Below are positions 11,429 to 22,049 of a stretch of DNA of 60,000 nt, piece after piece. The stretch spans positions 49,570,440 to 49,630,439 of the forward strand of contig OX485807.1 in the NCBI GenBank assembly GCA_950295325.1. Direction: 5' to 3'. Below the pieces are notes generated by a model that was not told the DNA's origin, did not search any database, and was given only the letters and a program-made list of their open reading frames with translations. Position 1 is the stretch's first letter. Every line of letters begins with the position of its first letter. The DNA is from Polytrichum commune. Lineage: Eukaryota; Streptophyta; Polytrichopsida; Polytrichales; Polytrichaceae. The position numbers were made by a program, and so were the translations under genes.

Positions 11429-12804
11429 AGCAATGTTCAAGATTGTAGTCTTCAATGCCTTTCAAACTCGATTTGGCTCTTCAAAATATACCTCTCTCAA
11501 AACAACCCTTCAAAATGCAACCCCAAATTGAAAATTCAGGTGTCACTTGAAGTCTTAACATACTATGCCCGTCAAGCACTATTCATATGAAAAATGATCA
11601 ATCAATGTTAACTGCCACTTAACATTGGCTTCTAAAATGACCAAAAAAAAGTGCATAATGCCACTGCTGGGGATTGAACGTGGGTCACCCGTGGGACATG
11701 CGGGATTACTTACCACTATACTACAATGACGCATGGCAAGCCCTGACAACTGATCAAAGCCACCGCTTCATACAATTCTCCAAATAGAAGTCTTCAATGC
11801 CTTTCAATTCCATAATGGAGCTAAATTGATTAGACATATTGATAGATATATAGATTTCCTTTCAATAGATTTGGCGATGTTTCAATTAAGCATATTAAGC
11901 GACTACAACATCTGTCATTTGAGTTTATTTTGTCTTTAAGAGTGTTGGTGTGGATCTAGTTTTGTGACTGTAGATTGGGAACAAGTTTACAAACAACCTC
12001 ATATCCTTTCAATTGTGTTAACAATGTTAGCATATATTCTATACGAGAAAGTGGCAAATAGAGCTTTGATTTGAGCACTTTGCGTACTTGTTGAACAATT
12101 CATCTCCTAAGGTGTTCCTTAAATTCTCCAAATCAACGATAGTAGCTTGAAAAATTGTTGTTGGTGATATTTGTTGACTTGTAAAAGTCTCTAATTTTCT
12201 TGAAAAGTAAGGTAAGTAAGCTCACCATTGTTGGTCTTACCTTCAAAAAGGTAAGTGCACTATGCAACTTCTAAATTATAGGGATGTACCAATTTGGTCG
12301 TATTACGATGGTGGGTTGAGGGTTGGTTATGTTGACATCATTAGCTAGAACATTTCCCACAATATCTAGATGTCTATTGAGCTCTTGAATATGCTTCTTC
12401 AAGGGTATTTTTTTGAAGCATAATTGGGTTAAGAGCGAAAGGAAAACTAGATTCAAGCTTGACACACGAGATATTTTAATGAGGGTTAGTCTAACTGGGT
12501 TTGGAGTTGAATTCATAAATTGGAATGGCATTTTTTTAATCTTGAAAACCCGCCATAATAACCAACAAGCGTAGGGCATTGTCACTACAAGAAGTGGAGT
12601 TAGATGGTTGATTCTCAATTCTTTACATTGTCTTGAAAACATGTGCCATATAACTCATGCACAAGTTTAATATGAGTATTGAATTTCAATTCTATATTCT
12701 TGGATTGATGTCTTGAATTTAAACGAGTCCTTCAATTGAAGAGCCGAAATTTTGAGAGCCCTTCAAAATGAAACTCATATGAGGGCTTCAATCTTGAACA
12801 CTGG
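11429..12804. mobile_element. TIR element with (C)A(G/A)TGTTCAAGATTG ends
   Basis: The left end AATGTTCAAGATTGTAGTC and the inverted right end near 12790-12804 (AGTGTTCAAGATTGAAG read on the minus strand) match. A related element is at about 25705-26412. It carries a tRNA-Asp-like relic at 11659-11730. The open frame at 12642-12271 (-) is not recognised. It sits where the left arm of the giant element is continuous. Confidence 0.55.
11659..11730 (-). pseudogene. tRNA-Asp(GTC)-like pseudogene
   Basis: On the minus strand, 72 nt match plant tRNA-Asp: acceptor GTCATTG pairs with CAGTGGC, the D arm reads TAGTATAGTGGTAAGTA, and the anticodon is GTC. The T stem is broken (CCACG against CCCAG), and several changes are of the CG-to-CA kind. 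A T run lies about 10 nt downstream. It is a decayed copy or a tRNA-derived promoter within the TIR element. Confidence 0.75.
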
Positions 12805-13004
12805 TGACTAGTGCCTAGGGAGATATTTGGGCATAACCGGTTGAGATCCTAGTGTTCCCAAGTCCAACCGGTTACATGTTGACATCTTTTGGTTTTTCTT
12901 TATTAATTTAAGGTATATTCTATGAATTCCTCTAAAATGGTCTTGAACTTCAACCCATTATTTCTCAAACTCAACCAATTCATATATAACTAGTGGTCAG
13001 TTCT
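12805..13004 (-). mobile_element. hAT-like copy, inverted
   Basis: Read on the minus strand it begins GGGGAGAACTGACCACTAG and includes the AACCGGTTACATGTTGAC-like segment shared with 11193-11358, 28393-28922 and 29301-29517. Confidence 0.5.
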
Positions 13005-15184
13005 CCCCGTTCATTGTGCATGACCAACGAACGGTTCCTACCAACAAGAGCCACTTTTAGCTCCGAATTGGCCAGTGATAGTCATTGGATGTACCCAGTG
13101 TTGATACTTGGGGGGGTCACTCCCTCTTGTGTTATGTAACCACATGTGTACAAAGGGTATTCTCATGAGGGTTATTTACATGGTGTATATCCACATTGCT
13201 ATATATTGGTGAAAGAAGAGTGTACACATCATAACCCAAACATTCAATTTTCATTCATTTTGCATGTATTATACATGAACATACTCGTTCTATTTATTTT
13301 TTTAAACCCTATTATTTTTTTCATAATAATTTCTTTCTACCTCAAACCTAAAGTGGGGGTTTTCCCCTTATGCTAACTTATATATAATCACATGTTTTGC
13401 AATTTAAGTAGGTTGTGATAGATCCAAAGTTTCTATATTTGTTCTTGCCAATGAATAAAAAAAATGCCCTATAGTTGTTCTCATGTAGTTACTACTTTTC
13501 GGCCAGTCACCCCCTCGAGTGTTGGGAGGAGCTGCTCACTACTATTAGAACACACAGTGATTGGACAAGTCAAGAATGCTAGGTGCCAGTTAAGTAAATT
13601 GGTATCACTAAGCTATCAACATACGTGTCCAAAGTTGTCGTAATGCATTGGTGAAAGAAACATGTCACTCTATCATTTGTGGCAGATTTGTAGATTTTGG
13701 ACCAATGATGTAAGATAATTTCTCATTGACACAAATTAATAGTCCATAATTCAAATGCTTGCCGTGTATGATATGTAAACATGTTGTGGACATTTGCAAC
13801 TTTAGAGAGAAAATTAAATTTTAAATTGAATTGGGTTTATATAAATCATATATTTTTAGCACAACTTCTCCATATAGGTATATTGGGCTAGGGAGAGTGA
13901 AATATAGAATGTAATTTCTTACATCTCAATCTTCCTTGTATTGTGAGGCAAACTGCACATTGTCGATACTATTAATTGTTTTCTTAGGTTCTTATATGAC
14001 CACTTGTTGAATATGAAATTGGACATAACTAATGGTACGTGGGCCTTATGGGGCACTCTTCTTATTTGGAAATCCCTATATTTGACATATCATCCTAGAA
14101 AATGGGCTAATCGTTCATGAATATCTAAAATTTTCATGAGGTGAAAATTAAGATGGCCCACCACAATCAATTGACATAATATTCTTCAGCAATAGACACA
14201 TGTTTGGGGGGGGGGTCAAGGTGGCAAATGTAAAATATTAATGAATTTAAGGTGGTTATTAACCATTAGAAAGCATACAACTCATCATTAAACCACCATC
14301 ATGGCCCTTGTCACTAGTAGATATATGGTCTATCATGACATGAAAATCTAACACAAAGTGGCCAGGATGACACCATCCCATGTCATTCTAGTCACTTCGT
14401 GTTAAGTTGTCGTGTCATGAAAGTACCACATTTCTACTCGTGTGTTAGTGCCAGTCAAGTTTATGTGCTAGGCTAGTGTAGACAAGTCAATGTTGAAACT
14501 ATTGTAGCACTAATCATTGATCTCATTGGTTGATACCTAGTGTGTAGTTGATACTCCCATATTAGAGAGGGAACATATTCAAGGCTATGAAGAATGCTAT
14601 AGGGAACCAAAGACTCATGTACCTTAATAAAGGTAAATGTACTTCCACATGTGATGACAATACTTATAAGGCATCTCCATTGGCATTACGTATGTTAAAA
14701 CTCCCTCTAAAATAAGGCATATTGATCACATTCTTTTGTGAACAAGGCTCTTATATTGGGATATCCAATGAGAAGCCACATGACATGCACGTAAGGGGCG
14801 CCTAATCCATAAATCACTCTCGTGATTTAGGGTGGAAACCCATGATTGCAAGTTGACAATAGTGGTGACCGGTAGTAGGAGGTCACATTCATAAAGTCAT
14901 AGATGAGATTCAACTTGAAAGACATGCCAAAAGACCCTCCCCCACCCCCTTCATATCCTCTAGTATTCATTTGGAATCATTTCAATTTGCCATGGGTGAA
15001 TACACTCCCAACTACTTGAGAATAGTATGAAATGGTAGGTTTGATATGTGTCATTCGTACGCTTTTCTCTGTACACCCAATTCTTGTTCAATATGAAACA
15101 CGAAATTAGTGCAAGATGTTTAATATTAGATTGTGCCCATAGCCATTCTCCTCGTGATGTTTGGAGCTCATATGAATATCAAAT

Positions 15185-15420
15185 CCATGATCAAAGCAAA
15201 GATTCATGTGCATATTCAATGGCCTTATAGGTCCTCCCCACCCCCCACCCCAATTATGTTGATCATTTAACCTAGAACTGAACAATAGCATATTGTGAGC
15301 ACCTAGTCCAATCTCTTTGAGGCACATGACTTTTTGGTGTCCCTTCCACACCTCACCATATACCACACAACTCTAAGTACATGATTAAGTAGACTAATGA
15401 CAAATTAAGACATATATACT
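15185..15420 (+). repeat. Dispersed repeat family D, copy 1
   Basis: Shares CCCCAATTATGTTGA, AATAGCATATTGTGAGCAC and TAGTCCAATCTCTTTGAGGC blocks with copies at about 17945-18180, 24815-25040, 49060-49285 and 58815-59040. All five are in the same orientation. No terminal inverted repeats were seen. Confidence 0.7.
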
Positions 15421-15754
15421 TTATATGACAAGCTCATAGTAGAGAATGGGCACTAAACGACCATGTGTTACAATGAAATTCAATTACGTGCTCACATTTT
15501 ATATTCATCATTTTCCGTTGAAGTGTTAATACATCCCAAAGTTCAGGTGTGATATTCATTTTAAATAGAAAAAGAATCTTCACTTTGGTCTCCTGATAAC
15601 TTTTGCACTTCAACGCCAATTTTAAAACCTGAAGTGGCAATCTGCATGATTTGCAACTGGTAACCAGTTTTACACAACTCATGGATCGTTCCAACAGTCA
15701 AAGTTTGTCTGTGTCATGGCTTTATACTAGAAATACGCCTTCCCATGCATATGA

Positions 15755-16255
15755 GGGGCGGTTTACACTATGGACCAAGAGCCATGACCATGAAATTCTA
15801 AAATCTGTGATTGGAGAGTAAAGTGCTCTTGGTCCCATTTGGCTTTACACTACCTTGAAAAAAGGAGAATGACCACTAACTTTGAGGTCCCCAAAAACTA
15901 CTAAAATCTGCCATTTGGATAATGTGCCATGGTCCAATGGGTTTTCCGTTGAGGCGAGGCAAAATGCTCAACTCAACGGAAATCAAGGGAGCCGTAAGGC
16001 TGAAAATCAGCCATTGGCCGAATTTTTTTTTTAATATTTTTTTTCCCGATTTTTTTTGACGTTCCTGTATTTATATTGAAAAAATCAGCCCAAAGTTGTC
16101 CCGGTCCAAATCCACTTTACACTACAAGAGTGACCAAGCCACTCAAAAATCCATTTTATGTTTTTCATGGTCACGGCTCTTGGCCAAGAGCTATGACCAT
16201 GAAAATGATTTAATTTTCTTGGTCATGGCTCTTGGTCCATAGTGTAAACCGCCCC
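15755..16255. mobile_element. Harbinger-like element, 501 bp
   Basis: GGGGCGGTTTACACTATGG at the left and its inverse at the right, flanked by TGA (left) and TCA (right), probably one mutated 3-bp duplication. Internal sequence resembles the nested element at 4874-5389, inverted. Several AAGAGC(C/T)ATGACCATGAAA motifs repeat near both ends. Confidence 0.8.
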
Positions 16256-16999
16256 TCAATGCAAAATTGCTCTTCTGTTTTATTCTGCAATTGTGCAACA
16301 TATGTGAAGTTGTGAACCCACTCCAAATCCCAATGCTGGCTACGGAAGCCGCTTTCATCATAGCTTATGGGAACCAACCTCCTAAGCTTGGAGTTGGAAA
16401 TACCAAGTTTGGTGTTGGACATGGGAACAAACTTTATCTTAATGCAAGCTGCATCATATCATGATGTGTTATGCTTATGTATGTCTGCCGGAAAGAATAG
16501 AAATTGACAATTCTAATCACTTCCTACCAATAACCTAATAGATAGATAGATAGATAGATAGATCATGTAGTTTGTTAAAACAAACACAGAGTCGCATCCC
16601 ACGGTCACATAACTTGTCAAAACTTGATTTTTCATCGCACACATGAAGAGGGGCAAGGTATCAATTATGTTTCCTCTTTTTCACATTTCAACTTATAATT
16701 AGAATTGTTCAAATTACAATAGATCATGTGATTGCGTAACATATTTTTGTGGTTGTTTTGACTAGTGTGGTCATGTTTATATATATATATATATATATAT
16801 ATATGCTTCCAACAACCCAAGTTCATCATTGACAAAAGCTTTTGTGCTAAAAGATGATGAAGAAAAGGTTATCTTGACCGCAAGTAGAAGATGGAAGATT
16901 ACGAACAAGATACCCACAAAATTAGTCATTGCTTGACAAAGATTAGTTTATGGTCCTAATTGAGTGCCTAGATGTCATCATTCTTGCTCTCAATGTTAA
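16256..16999. repeat. Non-genic sequence with TAGA and AT microsatellites
   Basis: TAGA repeats at about 16540-16563 and an AT run at about 16778-16804. No gene is recognised. Confidence 0.6.
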
Positions 17000-17157
17000 T
17001 AGCATGCCCACACTTCTTGGTGTGGGCGACCAACGAATGGCTCCCACCAACAGGGGTTGTTTTTAAAATTGGTTTGGCCAGTGAGAACCCTTGGATGCAA
17101 CCAGTGTTGGTAGGAACCATTCGTTAATGGCCCACACCAATAAGTGTAAGTGAGCTA
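17000..17157. mobile_element. Short foldback element with TAGCATGCCCACACT ends
   Basis: The left end TAGCATGCCCACACTT is mirrored by AAGTGTAAGTGAGCTA at the right; the inner arms CGAATGGCTCCCACCAAC and its inverse also pair. Related sequence lies in both arms of the giant element and at 17690-17934. Confidence 0.55.
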
Positions 17158-17689
17158 TAAGTAACACAAGAAGTTGAGAATTCATGGGTGATGACGAGGC
17201 TGCCGAGCTTAACAAATGCCTACCAATGGAGCGGACTGAGGCCTCACCCAAAGCATGAACGTGCGGCTTCTGCATTGCAGACGAAGGGCAGTTGAGAAGG
17301 GGTTCTAAAGGGGGGCCAGTATTTACATGCGGCCAGGCAGAATGCTGTGGGGACAGGAAACGGCCACATCCTCCAATCTGTGCACCCAACAGCCACCGGG
17401 ATACTAAACTAAGCTAAAAGTTAAGCTAAGTTACGTTGAGTTAGGCGTCACTTTTGCCACTTACGGACCCAATTCCTATGCTGTGAGGAAACCAAAGTGC
17501 TGGTATATATGGAGTGGTCTTCATACTTTCGTCACTCTGGTTTATAGGAGTGAAGTTCGGGCTTTGAGGTTGATGTGTTTTAGATGGTTACTCTTTTGAA
17601 TAGCCTACTTCTTCTAGCCAGACGGCACAAGACAGCGAACACATCTAAGTCGGGGCCATAACAACTATTCGGAGCTCATATGAGTATTT

Positions 17690-17934
17690 TATAGCATGCT
17701 CACACTAGGACCACCAACAACCGGTCCACAACAGTGGGAGAGTTTCCATCTTGATAGGAGTGAAGTGAACGGGCCAACCTCTGCATATTACAAATCCAAC
17801 GAGGTTATTGTGAGTAGGACCCCAAAAAAAAATCCTTATTGATAGTAATTAATTTAGGAGAGAGATTTTTTTTTTTCCTATCAAGAGGTACTCCTGTCCC
17901 TGTCAAGGAGCTCTAGTGTGGGCATGCTATTATT
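17690..17934. mobile_element. Short TIR element, about 245 bp
   Basis: ATAGCATGCTCACACTAG at the left and CTAGTGTGGGCATGCTAT at the right are inverted; inner CTTGATAGGAGTG pairs with TATCAAGAGGTACTC. No coding capacity. Confidence 0.55.
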
Positions 17935-17944
17935 CATTGATTCA

Positions 17945-18180
17945 AAGCGAAAATTCTCGTGCTCATTAAATGGTCATAAAGGTCCTCCCCTAACCCCGAT
18001 TGTGTTGACTGTTGAATCTAGAATAGCTAACATATTGTGAGCACTAATCCAATCTCTTTCAAACACAAGTATTTTTGGGCATTTGTTCTTGGATGCATAC
18101 TTCACCACACACCCCTCAAGTATAGGTGTCCGATTAAGATAAGTAATTGAATTAGCCACGTGTACCTTATTCTAGTTTGA
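17945..18180 (+). repeat. Dispersed repeat family D, copy 2
   Basis: Same blocks as the copy at 15185-15420, plus the tail AAGTAATTGAATTAGCCACG shared with the copies at 24815 and 58815. Confidence 0.7.
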
Positions 18181-18199
18181 AAAGGTATGGGTCCCCAAA

Positions 18200-19560
18200 G
18201 GAGTTTTCTAGTATCAGACACGGCAATGAATGAAATGAAATTGATATTAAAGTCCAGGATGCCGAAAAAGCTAATGGGACTGAAAGTATATTAGGATGGT
18301 TTCAAACCAGTTAATTCTCTAGAGTGGTGGAGTGTGGTAGCGTCCGTGAGATAAAGGCTAATGTTAACTTGTTGGTCTAATTGAAAGAAAGACTTGAGGC
18401 TCCTTGGAACTACGCTCTCAAATAGTGATGGAAATTAATGTCTATTGGGGTTGTATGGGGGACATTCCAACAGAAAATGTGCCTCATTTTCCACTGCATT
18501 ATAGGAGCAAAAGTGGCATAGTTGTGTATCTCTACTGATAGGGGTCATCATCCATCATCCGATTTTTAGGAAATGTTTACCACACAGACAGGAAATACAC
18601 ATCACTCTGTTTGTATAGTATTTTCGTTGCACGCTCAAAACCACATGTTGGTTGGTTGGTACGCATAGTATCAAGTGTAACTAGGCTTGAGTGTGGTCGT
18701 CTAATGAGGTGTAGGTCTCGCCTTGCATATATGGGAGTTCATGTTTGATACTCAAAACACATTGGTTTGCCTTCCTACGATTGGGATGGAGAACTTGACC
18801 TTGACTAAACGGGGTTGGAGGCCTCAAACCTACACTATTATTTATTGTGATGAAGAGAGGGCAATGGTCTGAGTCAGGTTGTTTATTATGTATGGAGAAA
18901 TCGGAGATTGAATTGCGAAGGGAGTTGGGATCACCTATGAGATAATCAATTACACTAGCCCCATCCATACTAGAGAAACAAGTGACATTTTGACATTGCT
19001 CATCTACTCCATTAAGAATCACAAAATCGGAGGAGGACAAATTTTCTATCAATAATCAACCAAATGCCTTTTAATGACCAATGTCATCAAGATCTCTCAA
19101 CTAGTGGGGTCTAGGAACCTATGGGAGGTGGATGCCATTGTTGTCAAGATGGAGGTTTTGTCTTTGGTGAGAGCTAGTTTGAGCATTCAAATTACCTACT
19201 AGAATAACCTCCCCTAAAGATGTATAATAGACAAACTTGGTAGAAATAAGAGTGTACAAATCTATATTTATAGATTTGCAGCTTTTGGAGCCAGAGGGTG
19301 GAAAGTAGCATATATATATGCCACTATGGAGACACCTATGCCCTTGTGGATCCTAATCCATATATGTGTGTCCATGTGAGAAGAGGGGAGATGTGAGACC
19401 CATGTGTAGATAGACGTCCTAATAAACACAACAATACCCCCATGTCCTCGAGGAGTTGTGCTTGAATATATGTTGCCAGATCCGTTTCATGCGGTGGGAA
19501 AATGACTATAACCGGGAATTTTTAGCATGCCTATTCCATCTTTCTCCCAAGTTTCTTACT
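18200..19560 (-). pseudogene. LINE retrotransposon remnant (endonuclease plus C-terminal zinc region)
   Basis: On the minus strand, frames from about 19470 down to 18681 encode an APE-type endonuclease: a GGIVVFIRTSIYTW-like block, then VILVGNLNAQT where the family has GDLN, then SDHCPLFITIN near 18860. Less than 200 nt further on, at about 18490-18535, comes LCHFCSYNAVENEAHFLLEC, the C-x2-C-x(n)-H-x4-C signature found at the C terminus of LINE reverse-transcriptase proteins. The reverse transcriptase that should lie between is missing. The expected aspartate in the GDLN block is N. Frames change and there are stops, so it is dead. Only 19052-18681 is a clean open frame. Confidence 0.7.
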
Positions 19561-20493
19561 AGCAATACAATCAAAATGGTGAAACTGAGGGCCAATGTAA
19601 ATGACCTTCTTCGAAGTATGTGATGGTTGATGTCAAGAACTATTGTGGTTGGCTGAATCTTCATTTACCAATGCCAGGGAACCTAGTCTATGTGTAGACC
19701 CCCCTTGGATGCATATTCAGTCACCGAAACAAGGATTCGGAGAGCGGTTGATACTCTCGAGGGAGAGAGAGAACCATGCAACAGGTAGCGAGGAGACCAG
19801 GAGCCGCGCCGGTGAACGGACGGGGAGCCAGCCTCAAGTGGTTGAGACACGTGGCAGAAAGGAGTGAAGGGTCTGGAGGAGCTGAGGGCCCAGAGGAGCG
19901 CGGGTTCAAGTGAAGAAGGGGGCTGCGAGAATTAAGGCCGGAGGACCCTCTTTATGGACCCACCGGGTTAGGAAAGTAGCGGGGAGATTAGGGTGACGAC
20001 CTTATGACCATGGGGCCCTATTGGGAACCTTTGCACTAGTAGGTTAGGGGCCCTATTTCGAGTAGGCCTATTAGTAAGAACCTTTACATTAATAGGCTAG
20101 AAGCTACTTAGTAGATTAGTAAGTAGAGATAGTAAGGGAGTAGGAGGATGAACCCGTAGAAGAGCGGATGAAAGGACAAAGGAGGATGGCTATTTCTGGA
20201 TGAACTTACCTAATTCCATTGCCGTCAATGAATGGGGAGTAAACTTTGGAATGAACGGAGGTTATGGATGAGATTAGAAGAGCTGCACTCTTGGCACATC
20301 TAGATGCCTAATACATGCCTGAATGTACCCCATTGACTGATCTAAATTTAGCACGTGTCAGTACTATTAATAGATCTGACAGGGTCGGATTTAGACTGTA
20401 ATTACATACAGTAGCTAAAATTAGTAAATACAAACATTTTACATTGGGAAAAGACCTAACCGCCTAATCCCCATTTTCCTAGATCTCAAAGCC

Positions 20494-20501
20494 TATATAA
20501 A
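20494..20501 (+). promoter_or_regulatory. TATA box (TATATAAA)
   Basis: GCCTATATAAAGGGGGG is a classical plant TATA context, as in LTR promoters. Transcription would run to the right into the tandem-repeat zone. Confidence 0.45.
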
Positions 20502-20583
20502 GGGGGGCACTTAGGGGCCCTATAAGACCTCATTCAACGCAAGCAACTCGAGGTGGCGGACTAGAAGACCGGTGGCTTACGAA

Positions 20584-20690
20584 GAACTTAAAGGATTGAA
20601 ATATATCCTCGGAGGCGTTCGAACTTAAAGGATTGAAATATATCCTCGGAGGCGTTCGAACTTAAAAGGATTAAAATATTATCCTCGGAC
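20584..20690 (+). repeat. 37-bp tandem repeat, about 2.9 copies
   Basis: Two identical units (20584-20620 and 20621-20657) begin GAACTTAAAGGATTGAAATA; a third, diverged and truncated, follows. Confidence 0.85.
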
Positions 20691-21576
20691 TTGAAGAAGA
20701 CTGGAGGCCTTGGATACTGGAGGCCTTGAGACTGGAGGCCCATGAGTGACTGGAGGCCCTTGAGATTGGAGGCCCATGAGTGACTGGAGGCCCTTGAGAC
20801 TGGAGGCCGCGAGTTTAGAAAATATTAAGGATCGAAAGATCCTCGGTATTCGAGATTCAATCCTTGCACTCGAAGACTTGGAAGGATTCGGGTAGTCCTT
20901 GAAAACTTGGAGAATGTGCAAATAGGAGAATTTGAAGGTGTACGGCCGTAAAACAACACCCAAGCCTAGTTTCGTTTGGAGAAGTTTGAAAACCGAAGGC
21001 GGGTAAAAATAGCAAAAAGAGAAGGACCTCTTTGAGAAATTACAATTTGAACTTGGAGGATACGGTTTCGGAATCGGAGCAATTTCATCTAAAGTTAGTT
21101 TGGAAATCGGAGAATCATGAGTTAAAAAGTACAAGGTACTTTACTCGGTGGAGATATCGGTTTCACCATCAAGAGGAGGACCGAAAGGAGATGGCCGTCG
21201 ATTAGGCCACATCAACTACAATCCAAGATGTCATCTCTAAACACATCTTGTCATTCAAATGGACTTGGAATGATTACGTAGGAATCCCTAAAGATCTCCA
21301 AAGAAACTCTAAAATGATGATTTAGGATCACAAAGGAAAGAACTTGAGTAACCATAGGGCAAGCATTTGGAATGAAAGATTTCATGCATATAAATGCGAC
21401 TCTAGGAATTGAGTATAGGAAGGAAATCTTATGAATATACTTTAGTGAGGAAGTATGTTTTGACTTTCAAGGAATTGTAACCTTATCATAAGTACATATT
21501 CTTAAAGGGATTAAGAATCTTTTACGATCATTCAAACCATGAAAGATATTGTATGTATGAACGATGTTCTCCCTAA

Positions 21577-21860
21577 AACACTTAACCTTGACATTAGGGT
21601 TTCGGGGAACATAAACTTAAAGACTTGGACACTTTATCCTTAGAGATTTATAAAAGGGTTTTGATTAGAAAAAGGATTATGTTACCGAATCCATATAAGA
21701 TGCAAAATCTAATAAAGGTTTAGGAACACCTAACCTTGACATTAGATTTCGGGGAACATAAACTTGAAAACTTAGGTCAATTTGTCCTTGAGGATTCAAA
21801 AGAGCATTAAGATTATGTATCACAAAATTAAGATTATATGAGTGCAAACACCTTCACCAG
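21577..21860 (+). repeat. Tandem duplication, period about 147 bp
   Basis: CCTTGACATTAG...TTTCGGGGAACATAAACTT appears from about 21590 and again from about 21735. Confidence 0.75.
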
Positions 21861-22049
21861 AAATGGAAAACCTAATGAAGGTCTAATTTTGGTGGGAGTA
21901 ACTTCCATGTAAACCGGTCAGCAGCGGGTTACACCGTCTAAGTTTGCTGAGGGTTTGAAGGTGACCTCGACACTATGGTATAAAGAAACCCATGTACCCA
22001 TGTGGAATATTCTGCATCCTTTCGTGACTCTGGTTTACTAGGATCGAAG

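Larger units (their letters stand above)
43..14920. mobile_element. Giant inverted-repeat (TIR) element, about 14.9 kb
   Basis: Positions about 43-1861 and 2999-3355 are the reverse complement of about 13005-14920 and 10715-11192. An easily checked pair is the stretch with CACGAGAGTGATTTATGG near 135-155 and its complement near 14807-14830. Both arms carry later insertions: 1862-2995 in the left; 11193-11358, about 11429-13004 and probably 13116-13530 in the right. Without these the arms are about 2.2 kb. The interior (3356-10714) holds a kinase-like pseudogene and a nested Harbinger-like composite. Long arms and a captured host-type gene suggest a Mutator-like or foldback element. I see no transposase and no clean target duplication; the left end is only 42 bp from the window edge, so the true terminus may lie outside. 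The inverted symmetry is seen; the class is inference. Confidence 0.75.
10715..14920 (-). repeat. Right arm of the giant TIR element
   Basis: Reverse complement of the left arm. It is interrupted by a hAT-like piece (11193-11358), a larger TIR element with an adjoining hAT-like copy (about 11429-13004), and extra sequence at about 13116-13530 that the left arm lacks. Confidence 0.75.
19640..21900. repeat. Tandem-repeat-rich zone, possibly LTR-type non-coding sequence
   Basis: GC-richer start (19740-20000), a TATA box at 20494, a 37-bp repeat (20584-20690), a GACTGGAGGCC(C/T)TTGA array (about 20696-20812), and a duplicated segment with a period of about 147 bp (from about 21577 and 21724). 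The open frame at 21134-20679 (-) reads through these repeats and is not credible as a protein. Origin unknown; an LTR or untranslated leader of a large retrotransposon is one option. Confidence 0.45.

Noticed and set aside
20679-21134. 151-residue minus-strand frame
   Set aside because: It reads through tandem repeats, giving a periodic protein with no plausible family.
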